Below, piece after piece: positions 49,535-61,470 of a DNA stretch of 64,000 bases (within the stretch, counting starts at the first letter, position 1; each line of letters begins with the position of its first letter). The DNA comes from Prinia subflava (taxonomy: Eukaryota > Chordata > Aves > Passeriformes > Cisticolidae), in assembly GCF_021018805.1 (NCBI RefSeq), contig NC_086254.1, forward strand, positions 23,807,300 through 23,871,299. The letters run 5' to 3'. The notes below the pieces were generated by a model that saw only the letters and a program-made list of their open reading frames with translations, did not search any database and was not told where the DNA came from. Position numbers and translations under genes: made by a program.

Positions 49535-49540
49535 GTATGC
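49535..49540 (+). other. TSHZ2: Probable splice donor just after the TSHZ2 stop codon
   Basis: TAA at 49524-49526 is followed by CTCTTAAG and then GTATGC, a reasonable donor (AAG|GTATGC). A junction 8 nt after the stop is too close to trigger nonsense-mediated decay. As I recall, human TSHZ2 also carries its 3' UTR on a separate downstream exon, which fits. If unspliced, the UTR would continue into the sequence below. Confidence 0.65.
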
Positions 49541-52500
49541 ATGCTCTATAGTGAGTTTTCATTTCAGCATTTCCAGGAGGCTCCGTCAGGCTCCGTGCTT
49601 TGGTAGAAGTAGGAAAACAGTATAAAATGTATTGTGTATGCGTGTACACATCCATTTTATAACGTTTTCAGGAAGAGAGCTTGGTCAATGCAAACCCACA
49701 CTGCCCTAGAGAGAAATGTTGCTGCTTATTATTTGCAAAATAGCCGCTTGCCCATTTCTCTTTTGTGCCTAAGAATAAATCATTTCACACCCACTGCACT
49801 TGCATGTGGAATGCAAGAACTAAGCGCTACTCTTTGCAGTGAGAATTGAAAAAAACAGATAAAGAGCACTGAAACCCAAAAGGTTATTACCTCGTTCAGT
49901 GCTAGCACACCAATAAATCTGATTTGGATGAGGGAAAAAAAATTCAAAAGTCAAATTAGCAAAATCTCAGTCAATCCAAGTTTCTCATAATCTCAAACAC
50001 AGCCTCGAGAATCTACAAATAACTCTGAAAAGTTCCTATCTAGAAGTTCAGTTATTCTTCTGTTGATATTTGGATGTTCAGTTTTGTAAAATATTTTAAT
50101 ATTTTACACTTACTTAAACACTTGCTACTGTGAGTGGCCTTTTTTGTCACATCATTTTAACCTCTCTCTCCATCATTCCTTTTTTAATCTTTAAGATGTT
50201 TGATTATATTTTGCTTCGTGTTGGTGGAAGTCAATCCATAAACATCACTGACTTCAGTGCAAGTTCTCCTATAACCTGGGGGAGTTAATGCTTAATTGAG
50301 ATTTTTTACAAGCTTGATATTTCCAAGACCTGTTAGTAGGATACTGCTGCGTTAGTGTTGCTATTTTTTTGCTGCCAGATACACCAGTTGCCACAACCAA
50401 TGTTTATAACATGTAATGTAATATTCAGATGCCACACCATTTTTGCATTTTTAATTTTACTTGATTCACAAACTTGAATATTCTTGATTGAAATAAATAT
50501 GCAGAACATCAACTAAAAGTCCAAATAGAAGTTTTTTGTTCTAACCAGTTTTTTTTCCAGGAGGGCTCTGTTTAGTTGTTCCCAGCAATTCCTCCAGCAG
50601 ACTCAGGCTCTGCTTGTGCTCACAGAACAATCATGTGCAGATCCAGGTTTTCTCCAAGGTGTTCATTACTTGAATAACATTCAGAAAATGAATTTGTCAG
50701 ATGCTCAAAATTAAAGATGTGCTGTGAGTGGCCACTGATGCCACCTGGCTTTGTGGCCATCCTCTGGCTGGTCGAGGGGACGGGGCTCAATCCCCATTTG
50801 GGGGAAGATTTCCCATTTGTTGGCTGCAAATATTCACAAAGCTTTAGGAAACACTTTCTGTGGCCAAAGCCAGCACAAGGGCCCTGTGTCACTTAAGCTC
50901 CATTAAAATGACATTTTGAATAATTTGAACCACTGATGAAGGGGTTGCTTTGGGCTGGTCCTGTAAGCTATTGCCATGGAGTACAACATCAGCCTTCAAG
51001 TGCAGTAGGATTTAAGTTTTGCATACATCTTGTACGTGGTGCCTGCATTGGAGCAGATTTATGCTTCCTGCATATTTTAGCCAGCAAAATTCCATCTCAC
51101 TCCGAGGGAGTTTGTTTTCTAAATAGGGCTAATACCCTAAGGTATCTATTTGGGCACTTCAACCCAACATTAGAATGTTGCTTGTTTACCTGGCCACTCC
51201 AAATCAACACCCCCGAGGGACTGGGAGGGATAAACATCCCATACTTGGTTTCCTTCCCCACCAGTTAATGATTATTAAGACTCTGCCATTCATAGTTTTC
51301 ACACAAGAGATAACAGAGCAAACCAATAATTTGGGGACTATCAAACAAAAGCTATCTGCCAGATATATTAATACAACAGTTATTTTGGCACATTCATGGC
51401 TTAATGCGTGACAAACGTTTCAGATTTGGTCTTAAAAGCACCGTGTTATTACTCAGAGGCAAACCAAACACCCACCTTTGTAAACACGTTACTGTTGCTG
51501 AGGATTGGAGGAGCAAATACAAAGGGGGAGAAAAAAAATCTCCAAGGGAAAAAAAAAAAGTGGTTTCTGCATTGTAATAACCTGCACGGAGACATATTAT
51601 TCAGGTGATGTGTAACTACATAAATAAGGGACTGTCCTTCCTGCCTCTGGATGCCGAGAAATTGCTGTCCTCCTAATACTCATCCATTTCTAATTTATAT
51701 CAAGATGCAGGTTGTATCTTACCTTTGAAAAAATATATTTAAATTGCAATGACAGAGTGATAGCACTGTTATCTGGAGCTATAATTTCAGTTGGTATGCA
51801 TGATAGCACAAATTGTCTGAAATGATGGGGTATTTGGGATGGCATTGTAAAGATTTTATTACAGTTTCGGAGCCAAAGCCTCCCTGAAGTTCTGACGAGG
51901 TTGGGAGTGGGGAGGCCAGAGTTTATTCATATGGATTCTTCAGAAATCTGCAAGGAGACTGAATCAAATAACAGGGATTTTCAGAGTTTACTCACTCTTC
52001 CCATGTTATTTTTAAAATCCAGTATGCATTTGAATAATAACAGAGGGGAGCAGAGCATTTAGAAAGGAGAAATACAAAGCTGAGATCCTTAAAACACACA
52101 CATGCATTTGTGTTTCCTTCTTGCAGGCAATATTGCAGTGAAATAGGCATAAAAATAGAGAATATGGATTAAAATAAATGGGAATAAAATAGTGGAAACA
52201 GTACTTGAAGTATAGAAATACATAAAGTACTTTATATTTCAATGGCATTTACTAGTCGAGGTTATATTGTCAAATGTTAGCTATCATTAAAAATATAAAT
52301 GAATAATCTGGGTTAGTACTGTAGAAAAATGTGTTATGGGTATGGATTTATTTTTAAGACCTCTGTGAGGCTGTTTATAAGAAATTTGCTATAAATTCTT
52401 CTTAAATGTAAAAAGATATATATCTCTTTTATAGACATCTTTGGTGTTTTCCTGAATTCTTCTAAGTGATATGGGTTTAGTAATATAAAGTAAGATTATG

Positions 52501-52990
52501 TGTAATATACCACAATCAGACATCTCTATTCTCTTTCATTTAACCCACTTCAAATTTGTTTTTATTGCTATTCTTCATAGAAAACCCATGAACATTAGGA
52601 AACATGGCTTTAATTAGAAGTAATTTGTATGTTGACTTGTACCTTGAAAAACATTTCTTCATTTCTTTAACCGAATTAGAATTTTTATGTTGTTCTGAAG
52701 AAAAAGGCAGGGCAGAATTGTATTTGTCACTTTGGAGCCAGGTGAGATTGGCTTGGAGCTGGTCACTCACTGAGGCTACAACTTTTGACAGAAATAAATC
52801 TCCATAAAGTCAAATTAACCAACCTGACCGGGGAGATTTGTGTTTCAAAGGACCCTGATAAATGAACAGACAGCTACCTGAGATGAACTAATTCGAAAGT
52901 AAGGCTGCTGCAAAACAAAAAAAAAAAAGAGTCATAACGATAAACAGTTTTTCTCTCTGTTTCCTCCTTTGTCTTTTTTTAACCATCAAG
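49541..52990 (+). other. TSHZ2: 3' intron or unspliced 3' UTR / flank of TSHZ2
   Basis: AT-rich unique DNA after the probable donor. AATAAA hexamers near 49773, 49912 and 50493 would allow an unspliced transcript to end here, but none is followed by an obvious GT-rich element I can defend. No gene and no recognised repeat. Confidence 0.5.
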
Positions 52991-52994
52991 TTTA

Positions 52995-53470
52995 AAGCTT
53001 CTACTGCGCTTTTTTTTCTACTTTATAGGAGACAACTGACATTCTGTGGTAAATGGAAGAAAGAGCAGAGCAGAACTGAAAATCCTCTAATGCACTGACA
53101 CTAACTTGCCCTCTATTGTTGAAAATGAGCAGGCAATCATGATTGTTCATCAAATGGCTCCTAATGCAGTTAAAGCATTCAGCTATAATTTCTCCTTGCA
53201 TTTATAATTACTGTCATAGACTGCACACCTCAGTGAGCAGATTAAAGCTATAAACTATTTAGCCGTAGCTTTAAGATGAGGAACTTGATTTGTCTGGCAG
53301 CAGTTATTTGTTAGAGAGCTTGACACTTCACATAAAAATGACTCAACTTGATGAAGAACAATGCAGTTTAAGCAATGCAGTGATTTTAAATCAGTCATTA
53401 TACCACGCCCTGTAAGAATTGCAAAGCAATTTGTTAAATGATATATAGGACACGTAGATAACTGTATGTG
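52995..53470. promoter_or_regulatory. Candidate conserved regulatory element
   Basis: Around 475 bp of unique AT-rich DNA. ATTGTT SOX cores lie at 53115-53120 and 53142-53147. Nearby are GCATTTATAATTACTGTC, two near-identical AAAGCTATAAAC/GTAGCTTTAAG motifs, AAATGACTCAAC (AP-1-like) and AGCAATTTGTTAAATG. Dense cores and no repeat signature make it one of the better candidates downstream of the exon. Confidence 0.4.
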
Positions 53471-54959
53471 TTAAGTATACCAAAATAGAAGATTTTTTTT
53501 CTTCTCTGGATTTTATTTTCTCATCCCTCTGAAGCAGTAGGAGCTGCTCTGATCATGTTGCACTCTTAGCCAATATGGCTGTTACCTGATCAAGGACAAT
53601 TGTGTGAATCAGTGGCCCAAAATCCTATTTTGGAGAATTCAGCTTGCTCTTCAACTTTCATTTCTTCTTAGCAACAAATATTAGAAGCTGAGAGATCCTT
53701 TTGGGAGAATCAGACACGCTGGGATGTGGCTGCCTGCAGTGGTGTCACCACAATCCTGTAAGCAGAATTTACCAGCAAAACCAAGGGCTCTGCTCCCCGT
53801 GTCATCAGCCAGAAAAAGAGGGTTCATCCCAGGGAAGTCTTGATTAATCCTTTCAGATGGGACTTTCCTGACAACGTCTTTTTGGAAAATGATGGCTTCT
53901 CAATGGGAAGAAAAAATCAGTGGGGAAGTTCCATTTTAAAATAGATTTTTGTTGAGATAAACAGGGGAAAATTGAAGGAGAGGAGACAGAGCTAGGAAAA
54001 GAAAGAGGCTGGTGTTTTTGCTGAAGCAAGGAACTACCTCCAAACCATCAGCCCTCCCCCAAAATAATCCTGTCCTGGTGAAGCCTCAGTTCTCTTAATC
54101 CTCAGAAATTTATCACTGCTTCCCTGAAGTGGTAGATCCAGATCTTTAATTTTTTTTTTAACGGAACATTTTTAAATCTTTAACATTTTCCTGGATAGCA
54201 TTTTTTCAGTCTAGCCATTGTCCTTGTAAACCCAATAATGTTCTTGGCTTCCCTGAGAGCAGGGTCAGGGCAGATGATCCATCAGACTGGCAGCACCGAC
54301 GGATCCGTGCAGATTCCCTGGCTTTTTAGGAATACTACAGGTTGCTATTAAGATCAGTATTATTTAACATTGCATTTGAGCTTCCAGCCGCCTGGATCAA
54401 CCCACATTGTTCCTGGGCTCTGTACAAAGGCATTGCATGTGGCAGTTCCAAGGCAGGAACTCCTCTGCTCACAAAGAAACAGCAACTTTCAACCAGATTT
54501 TAACTGACCTTGAACAGTGCCTGCCTCCTCCAGCATTCACTATTCATAAGGACATCAAAATCTTGCCTTCTCCTTGCTGTGCCTGATGTTATTAAATGCT
54601 ACAGCCTTCATAATCTATAGCAGAACATTCTTACCCGGTGAGATTTCAAAGGAAGGGTACCTGAGTCTTATTTATACATTTTACACCTCAGCAATCGAAT
54701 CACAAGGATCAATAACAAAAGGAAAAGATGTGAGCAGTATCCAGCCCTACAAAGTACCTTTCAATAAAAATAATGTAATTTAGCAGGGTGATCACTTAGT
54801 GCAAATATGATGGAGCACAGATGGAAAATGAGGAAAATTATAGATACGGCTTTATGGGAGGAGGAAAGGAGGAAGAGATTTTTCACTATTTATTGGGATA
54901 ATGAACAGATAATTCATGATTATTAAGCTGTAGTCTTCAGGCCTCATTCTGCCACCTCT
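53471..54959. other. Non-coding stretch, no gene seen
   Basis: Moderate composition, then AT-rich at 54540-54930. Nothing specific beyond scattered ATTA cores. Confidence 0.5.
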
Positions 54960-57450
54960 TCCCATCTCAGTTTGGAGCTGGGCGTGTTTGTGCATCCAGG
55001 CAGGGTCTGTGGAGAGGAGGGATCAGGCTTTGGCACTGGGTTCCACAGAAATCCAAGCAGGATCGGCACCAGTGCAGCCCCAGAGGGGGAATGGGGTGGG
55101 ACACAGCCCCCAGCACAGAGCTCTTGGCTTCAGTGGGGCTGTGCTGCTTCTCCAGGAGCATCCCAGCCTCTGCAGGGGCAGCACAGCCCGGGTCCAGCTG
55201 GGATAACATCACAGAGAGCCCAGGGGGCTGATCCTCATCCTGCTGCCTCCCCTGCCTGGAGAGTCCTGTTCTCCCAGCAGAAGGAGCTGGCCGAGCCCTC
55301 AAAGGCGTGAGGGGCAGGAGAGGTGTCCTGCCAGAGGGCTCCTGCTCTGGGCAGCAGCACTGGCCCTGTTTGCTGTCACTCCCTGCAGGGACAGACGGAC
55401 TGGCAGTGGGGATGGCAGACCCCGAGGGGAGCACACAGCAGGAACGGCTGCAGTGGAGGGAAGGAGGGACACGGGGCCAGCAGGGAACTTGGACATTATC
55501 AATTGACACAGTCCCTTTATTAAAAGCAAACTGTTCCTCCTCCCCTCCAAAATCCCTCCCTGCCAGCACTCAGCTCTTCTGCTGGGGGTCAGCCCATGCA
55601 GCAGTGGGGGAGGGAGCCATGGGGAGTGGAGGAGGTTGTCATGTCTAATGAATACCCTGAATGTATCAAGATATATATTTTTTTCATTTCAGAAAAGGTT
55701 CCATTAAGAGGGAGACAGCCCTAACATGTGCTTTGGCCCCTCATCAGATTTATGAGTATTTGCTCTGCTCTTTAATAGGAAACTCTGCAGCAACTGCCAC
55801 CTTGCCTGCTCTCCCTGAGATACACAGTGGCTTCTCGGGGAAATGCACTTCATTATTAATGTGAATTTGTACGTTTTTATGACACTGCTTGGGGGAAGGG
55901 GCAGGCAGAGATTTCCTGGTGATATATGCTCATTTCTAACCATTTATTGTCCCAGACAATCGAAGAACAATGATAAACATTGTTTCAGAAAGTGGAGTGT
56001 GCCGCAGTGACATTTTTGAAAGGAAAGGAGAGGTGGCTGGAGTGGCTTTGATGTGGCTCTTCCCCTGCACTCCACCTCTCGCAGCAGCTGTGTCACACCC
56101 AGCTCAGTGTGGTCTGTGCAGGGTCTCTGCCTCCCTTCACCAGCCAGGACCATTTCCTCAGTGCTGTTCCACAGCAGAGAATGTGGAAGGAGGAGAAGGA
56201 ATTGCTCCTTTGGGAAGCCTGAGCTGCAGAGGATCCCAGAGCGAATGGATGCTCACTGCACTCCATGCAGACAGACTGGGCTTGTCCTCTCCTCTGGGAG
56301 AACTGGTCAAACCTCAGTGTGAAATTCCTGGTTGCTGTTATTTAATGAAATCCCACAAACACTCCCCGTTTCTGACTCCCCAGGTGGGTACACGAACCCC
56401 ACAGGTGACCTGGGGTGTCCATGCCAGCCCTGCTGTGCTGCCCATCAAGATCTCCCTCCAGCTCCACCTTTCCCTCGCTCCCAACCAAGGCTTGGGAGAA
56501 CATTTCTGCCCCATTCCCTGGGTGCCTCTGCCGCTCCTCATTCCACCCCTGCTGTCAGTGCTCCAAGCACAGCAGTGTTACACCACACCAACAATTTGAG
56601 GGCCAAGACAAGCTGCTGGCACCCATCTGCACTGGAACTGCGTCCCCATGGCTGCCCACTTTCCTTACATTAAAGACGCTGCCATTCCCTTTGTCCCACC
56701 TCTTCACCTGCATCCCAAGGCACCCCACAGTGATTCCCTCTGGGATGTGACCATGGCCTGTTTCTCCTGTGTTTGTCAGAGGTGAACACTCTGCTCTTCC
56801 ACCAGGGAAGGGCAAACTCAAAACTTCCTCTGCGCTCGCCCAGCTCAGGATCAGCCTCCAGCGGAGCTCACCCTGCACTGGTCAGGCACAGACAGGCTGT
56901 GGGTGGGCTCCCAGCCCAGCAGCTCCCTTCCCTCCCTAATTCCATGGAGCCCTCATCTGTTGGCCTTGCTGTTTTTACGGTGCAAGACCCAGGTTTGTCA
57001 TCCAAGGAAAAAGAACGATGAGGGAGGTAACTGTGTTTATTTGATCAGTGTTTTTTAAAACATTGTCTGTTGTAAATTCCCAGGAATTATGTGGTGGCCT
57101 CCTGTAAATCACAAATGCACAAAAAAATAGCTGGATATTTTTCCAAGAGATTAAGGTGAAAGTTCCTACATTCATATTTCACGTCTGGAGAAAAATATCA
57201 ACACGAGTGATAAGTATAGCCAGCATGAGTGTAAAAGCACACCCTGTCATTTGTTTTCCATGTGCCATATGTTTTCTGAATCCTGCACCTCCCACATACA
57301 AATCTCATGCAATAATGTGGGGTGCACACATTACTCAGGATTATTTAGTTAAGCCCTGCCTGTATGGAGGGAATTCACTCAGAGAAAGTCAAGCCACTGT
57401 GCTTTGTTTTGTTTTTTTTTTTTTTGCTTATTCTGGATTCATAGAGTAGA
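54960..57450. other. GC-rich non-coding stretch, no gene supported
   Basis: GC-rich blocks at 54960-55620 and 56030-56980 generate overlapping ORFs of up to about 200 aa on both strands. None shows a domain, conserved motif or splice context. A T14 run lies at 57412-57425. Confidence 0.5.
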
Positions 57451-57830
57451 AAATTAAAGATCCCACTGTGCCAGGCGTCATGTCATTTGGTTTTAATTTA
57501 ATTCATCTCTTCGATTCTCCCTGTTTCTCCTTTTCTTTGAGTATCATCGGTAGGTGGTCCAAGCATCAACCAGAAGATTTACTGGCAAGACTAAATGTAT
57601 GAATGCTATGAACACATTGTTTTTCTGATATGATTTAATGACCTTTTTGGCATTCCCATGGCTGTTGAAATCTTCCATAATAACTCCCTTTGGCAGTCAG
57701 AGCTCCTGTTGATCAGGTGAAAGCCGATGCAAATGTCAAATGTCAATAAATTTGTAATCCATAAATATAATATTTGATGCTGGAGCGAGCCCATTAAGCA
57801 AAGTGCAGCAGGAGACACCGAGGAGATGAG
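57451..57830. promoter_or_regulatory. Candidate regulatory element with POU octamer
   Basis: Unique AT-rich block containing a perfect octamer ATGCAAAT (57728-57735), tandem GTCAAATGTCAATAAA, TTTAATTTAATTC and CATTAAGC. CpGs are retained (GAGCGAGCCC, GCCGATG). Inference. Confidence 0.35.
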
Positions 57831-58109
57831 CTGCACCTCAGTGGGAACAGAAAGCAGGCAGGAAAGGGATGCCACCTCCCAAACCTCTCCAGAGCCAAGC
57901 TCGTTTCCCTCTCCGTGCTCCCTGGGTTTCTGAGTTGCTGAGCTCTGCCAAAGGAGGAGTTTAAGGCTTGAGTTTGGCAGAGCGAGTCGGGTGATGCAGG
58001 TTCTGTCCCCTGTTCTGCTTTTGCCTCATGGTGTGAGTTGGGATTTGAGGTCTCTGTTTCTAAGGGAGCTCTTCAGAGCTCAGAGGTTTCCGAGGCCTCC
58101 GAGCCTGAT

Positions 58110-58290
58110 CCTGGAAATGATTAGTTATGCAAGATATTCCAGTAAATTAGCAAGACCACTTACATAACTTAGGTGTTGCAGGAATGAGTCATGACTCATT
58201 TATAGCTTTAAGATGCTTGGGAAGGACGAGCCTCATGTGAAGCCCGATTTTATACACAATAAAGACATGAGAGCAATCACATCATTTCCC
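58110..58290. promoter_or_regulatory. Candidate element with double AP-1 palindrome
   Basis: Contains AATGAGTCATGACTCATT (58183-58200), an 18-bp perfect palindrome made of TGAGTCA (58185-58191) directly abutting TGACTCA (58192-58198). Flanks are AT-rich and unique: GATTAGTTATGCAAGATATT upstream, TTTATAGCTTTAAGATGC downstream. AP-1 and related bZIP dimers bind TGASTCA; two fused sites are uncommon. Confidence 0.45.
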
Positions 58291-58502
58291 AGGAGACTTC
58301 CTTAGGGACCCTCCACTTTGACCTTTGGCTCTGAGCAGCTCCAGTTTGTTTGACATTGAAAAAAAGCAAATGTGTGAACACAGTGCCACGAGCATTTGCA
58401 CTTTGAACATGCTGGGGCAGAACACAACTGAACTGGAAAAGGCTGCAACAGCTAATGTACTGGGAAAATAGAACAGAGGCATTTACTTAATAACTCAACT
58501 AA

Positions 58503-58568
58503 TTCCTTTAGCTCACCTTGTAGAGATTTAACCTTTGAATGAGAGAGTCCCTAGTTCAAAATCCCGTG
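58503..58568 (+). repeat. tRNA-like / tRNA-derived SINE remnant
   Basis: TTTAGCTCACCTTGTAGAG (58507-58525) resembles a tRNA D-arm with its internal A box, and CCTAGTTCAAAATCCC (58549-58564) resembles a T-arm with its B box, at roughly tRNA spacing. The T stem does not pair properly and no acceptor stem is visible, so it is not a functional tRNA. An old tRNA-derived SINE or a decayed tRNA pseudogene is likely. Confidence 0.45.
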
Positions 58569-60110
58569 GCTCCTCTGTCCTCGTGTTAATTTTTAAATTA
58601 TATATCATTGTTGAGAGGCCCTTGTGTTGAGCATTACAGGCTATTTTTCATGTCTAAAATGGGGAATTATAACTGAACATTAGCTACTGGCTATAAATCA
58701 CACGGAACAAAGTGGCATCTGCATCTACTCAGTAACAAGAGTGGGAGAATTGTGACTTACTTAAACCGAGACAGGAGCGAGGACACAAATGTGGTAGCAG
58801 AGATAATTGTGACTTGAGAAAACGAATGGTCCCTCCAATTGTGTCACACTCTGTCCTCTGCAGCGCTGGGAGTGCACAGGCACAGCAGCAGCTGGGGCAG
58901 TCCTGAGGGAACACGCAGAGCTGGAAACTCTTGCAGAGCACACCTGGGTCGTGCTGGGCCAGGGCTGGGCTGGGAGTGTCCCCACAGCCTGCAGACACCT
59001 CCTGTCCCTTTGCCTGTCCCATCACCTTGCAGTGACCACAGCTGCCCTCCCCGGGATGAGTTTTTATTCCCAGTTGTTTTATTCCCAGTTGTGTCTCCAG
59101 CCCAGGGAAGGAGGAGGCAGCAGGAGGCTGTGAACAGGACAATGATGGAGGCTGGGTAGGGGCTGACCAGCTCCTCCTCTGCTGCTCAGCTCACAGGGTT
59201 CACCCTGCTGCTCCTCTGCCTCTCTGAGCCACCCACTGATAATCTGGTGCTATCTTAAAAGGCAACAAAATAAACCGAGCATGGCCTCATTCTTGCACTT
59301 GTCTCTGCTGGCCCTTTTTTTTCCCTTTATTTTTTTTCCCTTTATTTTTTTTCTAGTTCTTTCACTCTTTAGAAAGCTTCCAAGACCTCTTGTGTCCTCG
59401 CTAGGATGAGTGAGATCTACCTGGTGCCCTGTGTCGGTGGAAATTGCTTGGGGCCTTTCTGAGAGATCCCCTTGCACTCAGCACCTGCACAGCGCCGTGT
59501 CTGCTGTGGGGTTTGAGCCCTAATGCACCAACAGATTCAAAAATAACAAACTTCACACGTGCTGGGGGTCTCCAGGGTGTTCCCTCAGGTGTTCCTCTTC
59601 CGGGGGTCTGTACTGCTCCGGCCACCGGAGCTGCTTCTGGAGCTGAATGTCCAGGAATGGGGATTGGCTCTGCCTGCAATGCAGGTCTCTGTGCAAAAAG
59701 AGCACAGACCTGCACAGGAGGTTTTACTGAAATGAAAGCCTCAGGTTTCTTTCACACAGATAATAAAAGAAGCAGTTTTCCAGCCAGAGCAGGGCAGCAT
59801 CCTGGCAGGAGGCGTTTGCAGGACAGGGGTACCAGGAGTCCTCCTGCTGCTGCCTGGTCCAGACTGATGAAGGTCCTTTCCTGTTCCCTTGCTCAGTGTC
59901 CTACCCTGGCAAGTGTTCCCAGGATTAAATTCAATAATCAACACTTCATGCTGATGATTTAATCACAGCTTCCTAATGACCCTGGCCTTGTCCAGTACTC
60001 CATGGGGGTCCAAGCACCACAGGATTCTGGTCCAGGAGTAATCTCTGAGTAACAGCAATTTTAAGAGTTGCTTTGCTGATTAGGGACAAACTTAAGAACA
60101 TTTTTAAAAG
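58569..60110. other. Non-coding stretch, no gene seen
   Basis: AT-rich to 58720, GC-moderate after. Short direct duplications occur at 59068-59092 (TTTATTCCCAGTTG twice) and 59320-59352 (T-rich CCCTTTA unit). No gene. Confidence 0.5.
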
Positions 60111-60440
60111 CTCTGCAGAGCAGGGGCCTGTGTGCTATATGTTTATTAGGCTGTTCAGCAGTAATTCAGGCAGCTGAGAATTGTTGAGGACCTGGTCCAT
60201 CTAATTGTGTGTCTAAATCATGGTTTGCCTGTGCTTCAGAGGTGCTAATGTTACATCCTGCACGGAGTGGCTCGGGTTATACGGTCAGAATCCTGCAGAT
60301 GGTCAGTTTGTAGCATAAAATTGAAAATTACAACGTGCGCCATAAAGCTACTGCCTCAAATTTATTATATATTGCAGCACAACAAGCAAATTCCTACTAG
60401 ATGCAGTATATGGCCAGACATTAATGTGAGCAGAGGATGA
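60111..60440. promoter_or_regulatory. Candidate regulatory element
   Basis: Unique DNA with retained CpGs in AT-rich context (TACAACGTGCGCCATAAAGC near 60330), CCATCTAATTGTGTG and CATTAATGTGAG. Inference from composition. Confidence 0.3.
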
Positions 60441-61069
60441 AATATTCTCCTCCCAGCTCATTGCTACGTGTTCTCTGCAGAGCAGAACTGAAGAGCCCAG
60501 GATCACCCGGCAGAGGCGGTCACCAGGAGTGTCCGGTGACAGGGAAGGACACGCACCCCTCACGGCGTGAGGCCGGGGCTCTGAACTTCAGTTCTGCTCC
60601 TGCAGGAGCTGAGCTCTCAGCAAAATCTCTTTATTATTCACCATAAAGAATCCCAGCTGTGGGAAGGCAGCGCTGGGAGGAGATGGGGACGGGCTCTGCC
60701 TCGCCCCGGTGTAAATCAGGAGCAGCTCCAGCGCTGAGTTCTGCTGTTGTCACTGGGCCATCAGCTCAGAATCAGCCTTTACCTGCAGAGGATGAGTGAA
60801 ATATCTCCCAGCTCTGTGGCCAGGGGCCTGCTGAGCTGCTCGCAGAGCTGCTGTCAGCATGCCCAGGGCAGGAGCATATTTTTTCCTTGCTGTTGTACAT
60901 AAGGGCTCTGCTGCAGCCGACAACATGAAATGTGTTAGTTCGGTTTGTTCAAAATGGAGTGTGTTTGTTAAGTGTTGCCTCTTTGATGTTGTGCTGCCAT
61001 CTCCATCTTTGTCAGCATTGCCCATCTTTTTCAATCTAATGAACTCAAACCATCAGTGCAACTTAAGTT
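60441..61069. other. Non-coding stretch, no gene seen
   Basis: GC-moderate to GC-rich with several CpGs near 60500-60730; no island, repeat or gene recognised. Confidence 0.5.
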
Positions 61070-61470
61070 CGGCTGTCTGTTCTTGCATAGCTAATATTAA
61101 AAATGTACTAACAGTGTGGCTGCGAAATCAAATTATGCACATAAATATGCTGGCATAGCAGAGGAGGCGGCAGAAGCTGAAGTTAGCAACATTGATGCCA
61201 GTTCACATTTGCAAATCAACCGTCAATCTGTCATTAAACATGTTATCAAATGATGATAAGTGTATGCTTCTTGCTTGCATTGGCGCGCTTATTCCCGATG
61301 TTGATGTGCATTAATGGGATAATGTGCATTAACATAGTCTTGCTTGGATGAACACAAAACATTTTTTATCCGTCTCAGTTTGTTTCCCCCTGTGGCCCCC
61401 AAGTAAGTGTTTTGTGTTATCAAATTGCCAAAAAATGGGAAAACACATTACTTTTAATTAGCAAAAAATT
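61070..61470. promoter_or_regulatory. Candidate conserved regulatory element with paired sites
   Basis: Contains the palindrome ATTTGCAAAT (61207-61216, POU-like), inverted GATA-type sites TTATCA (61243-61248) and TGATAA (61254-61259), a direct repeat ATGTGCATTAA at 61304-61314 and 61322-61332, and TTGGCGCGC (61280-61288, E2F-like) in otherwise CpG-poor DNA. Several precisely paired sites in 150 bp make it one of the stronger candidates. Confidence 0.45.

Noticed and set aside
49773..50498. AATAAA hexamers as the TSHZ2 polyadenylation sites
   Set aside because: They are common in AT-rich DNA; the donor after the stop suggests the usual 3' UTR lies on a later exon. Left open as a minor isoform.
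54967..56599. Overlapping ORFs of about 200 codons on both strands
   Set aside because: GC-rich sequence with few stop codons; no conserved motif, no splice context, and equal openness on opposite strands.
58503..58575. Functional tRNA gene
   Set aside because: No acceptor stem, mispaired T stem and no Pol III T-run terminator directly after it.
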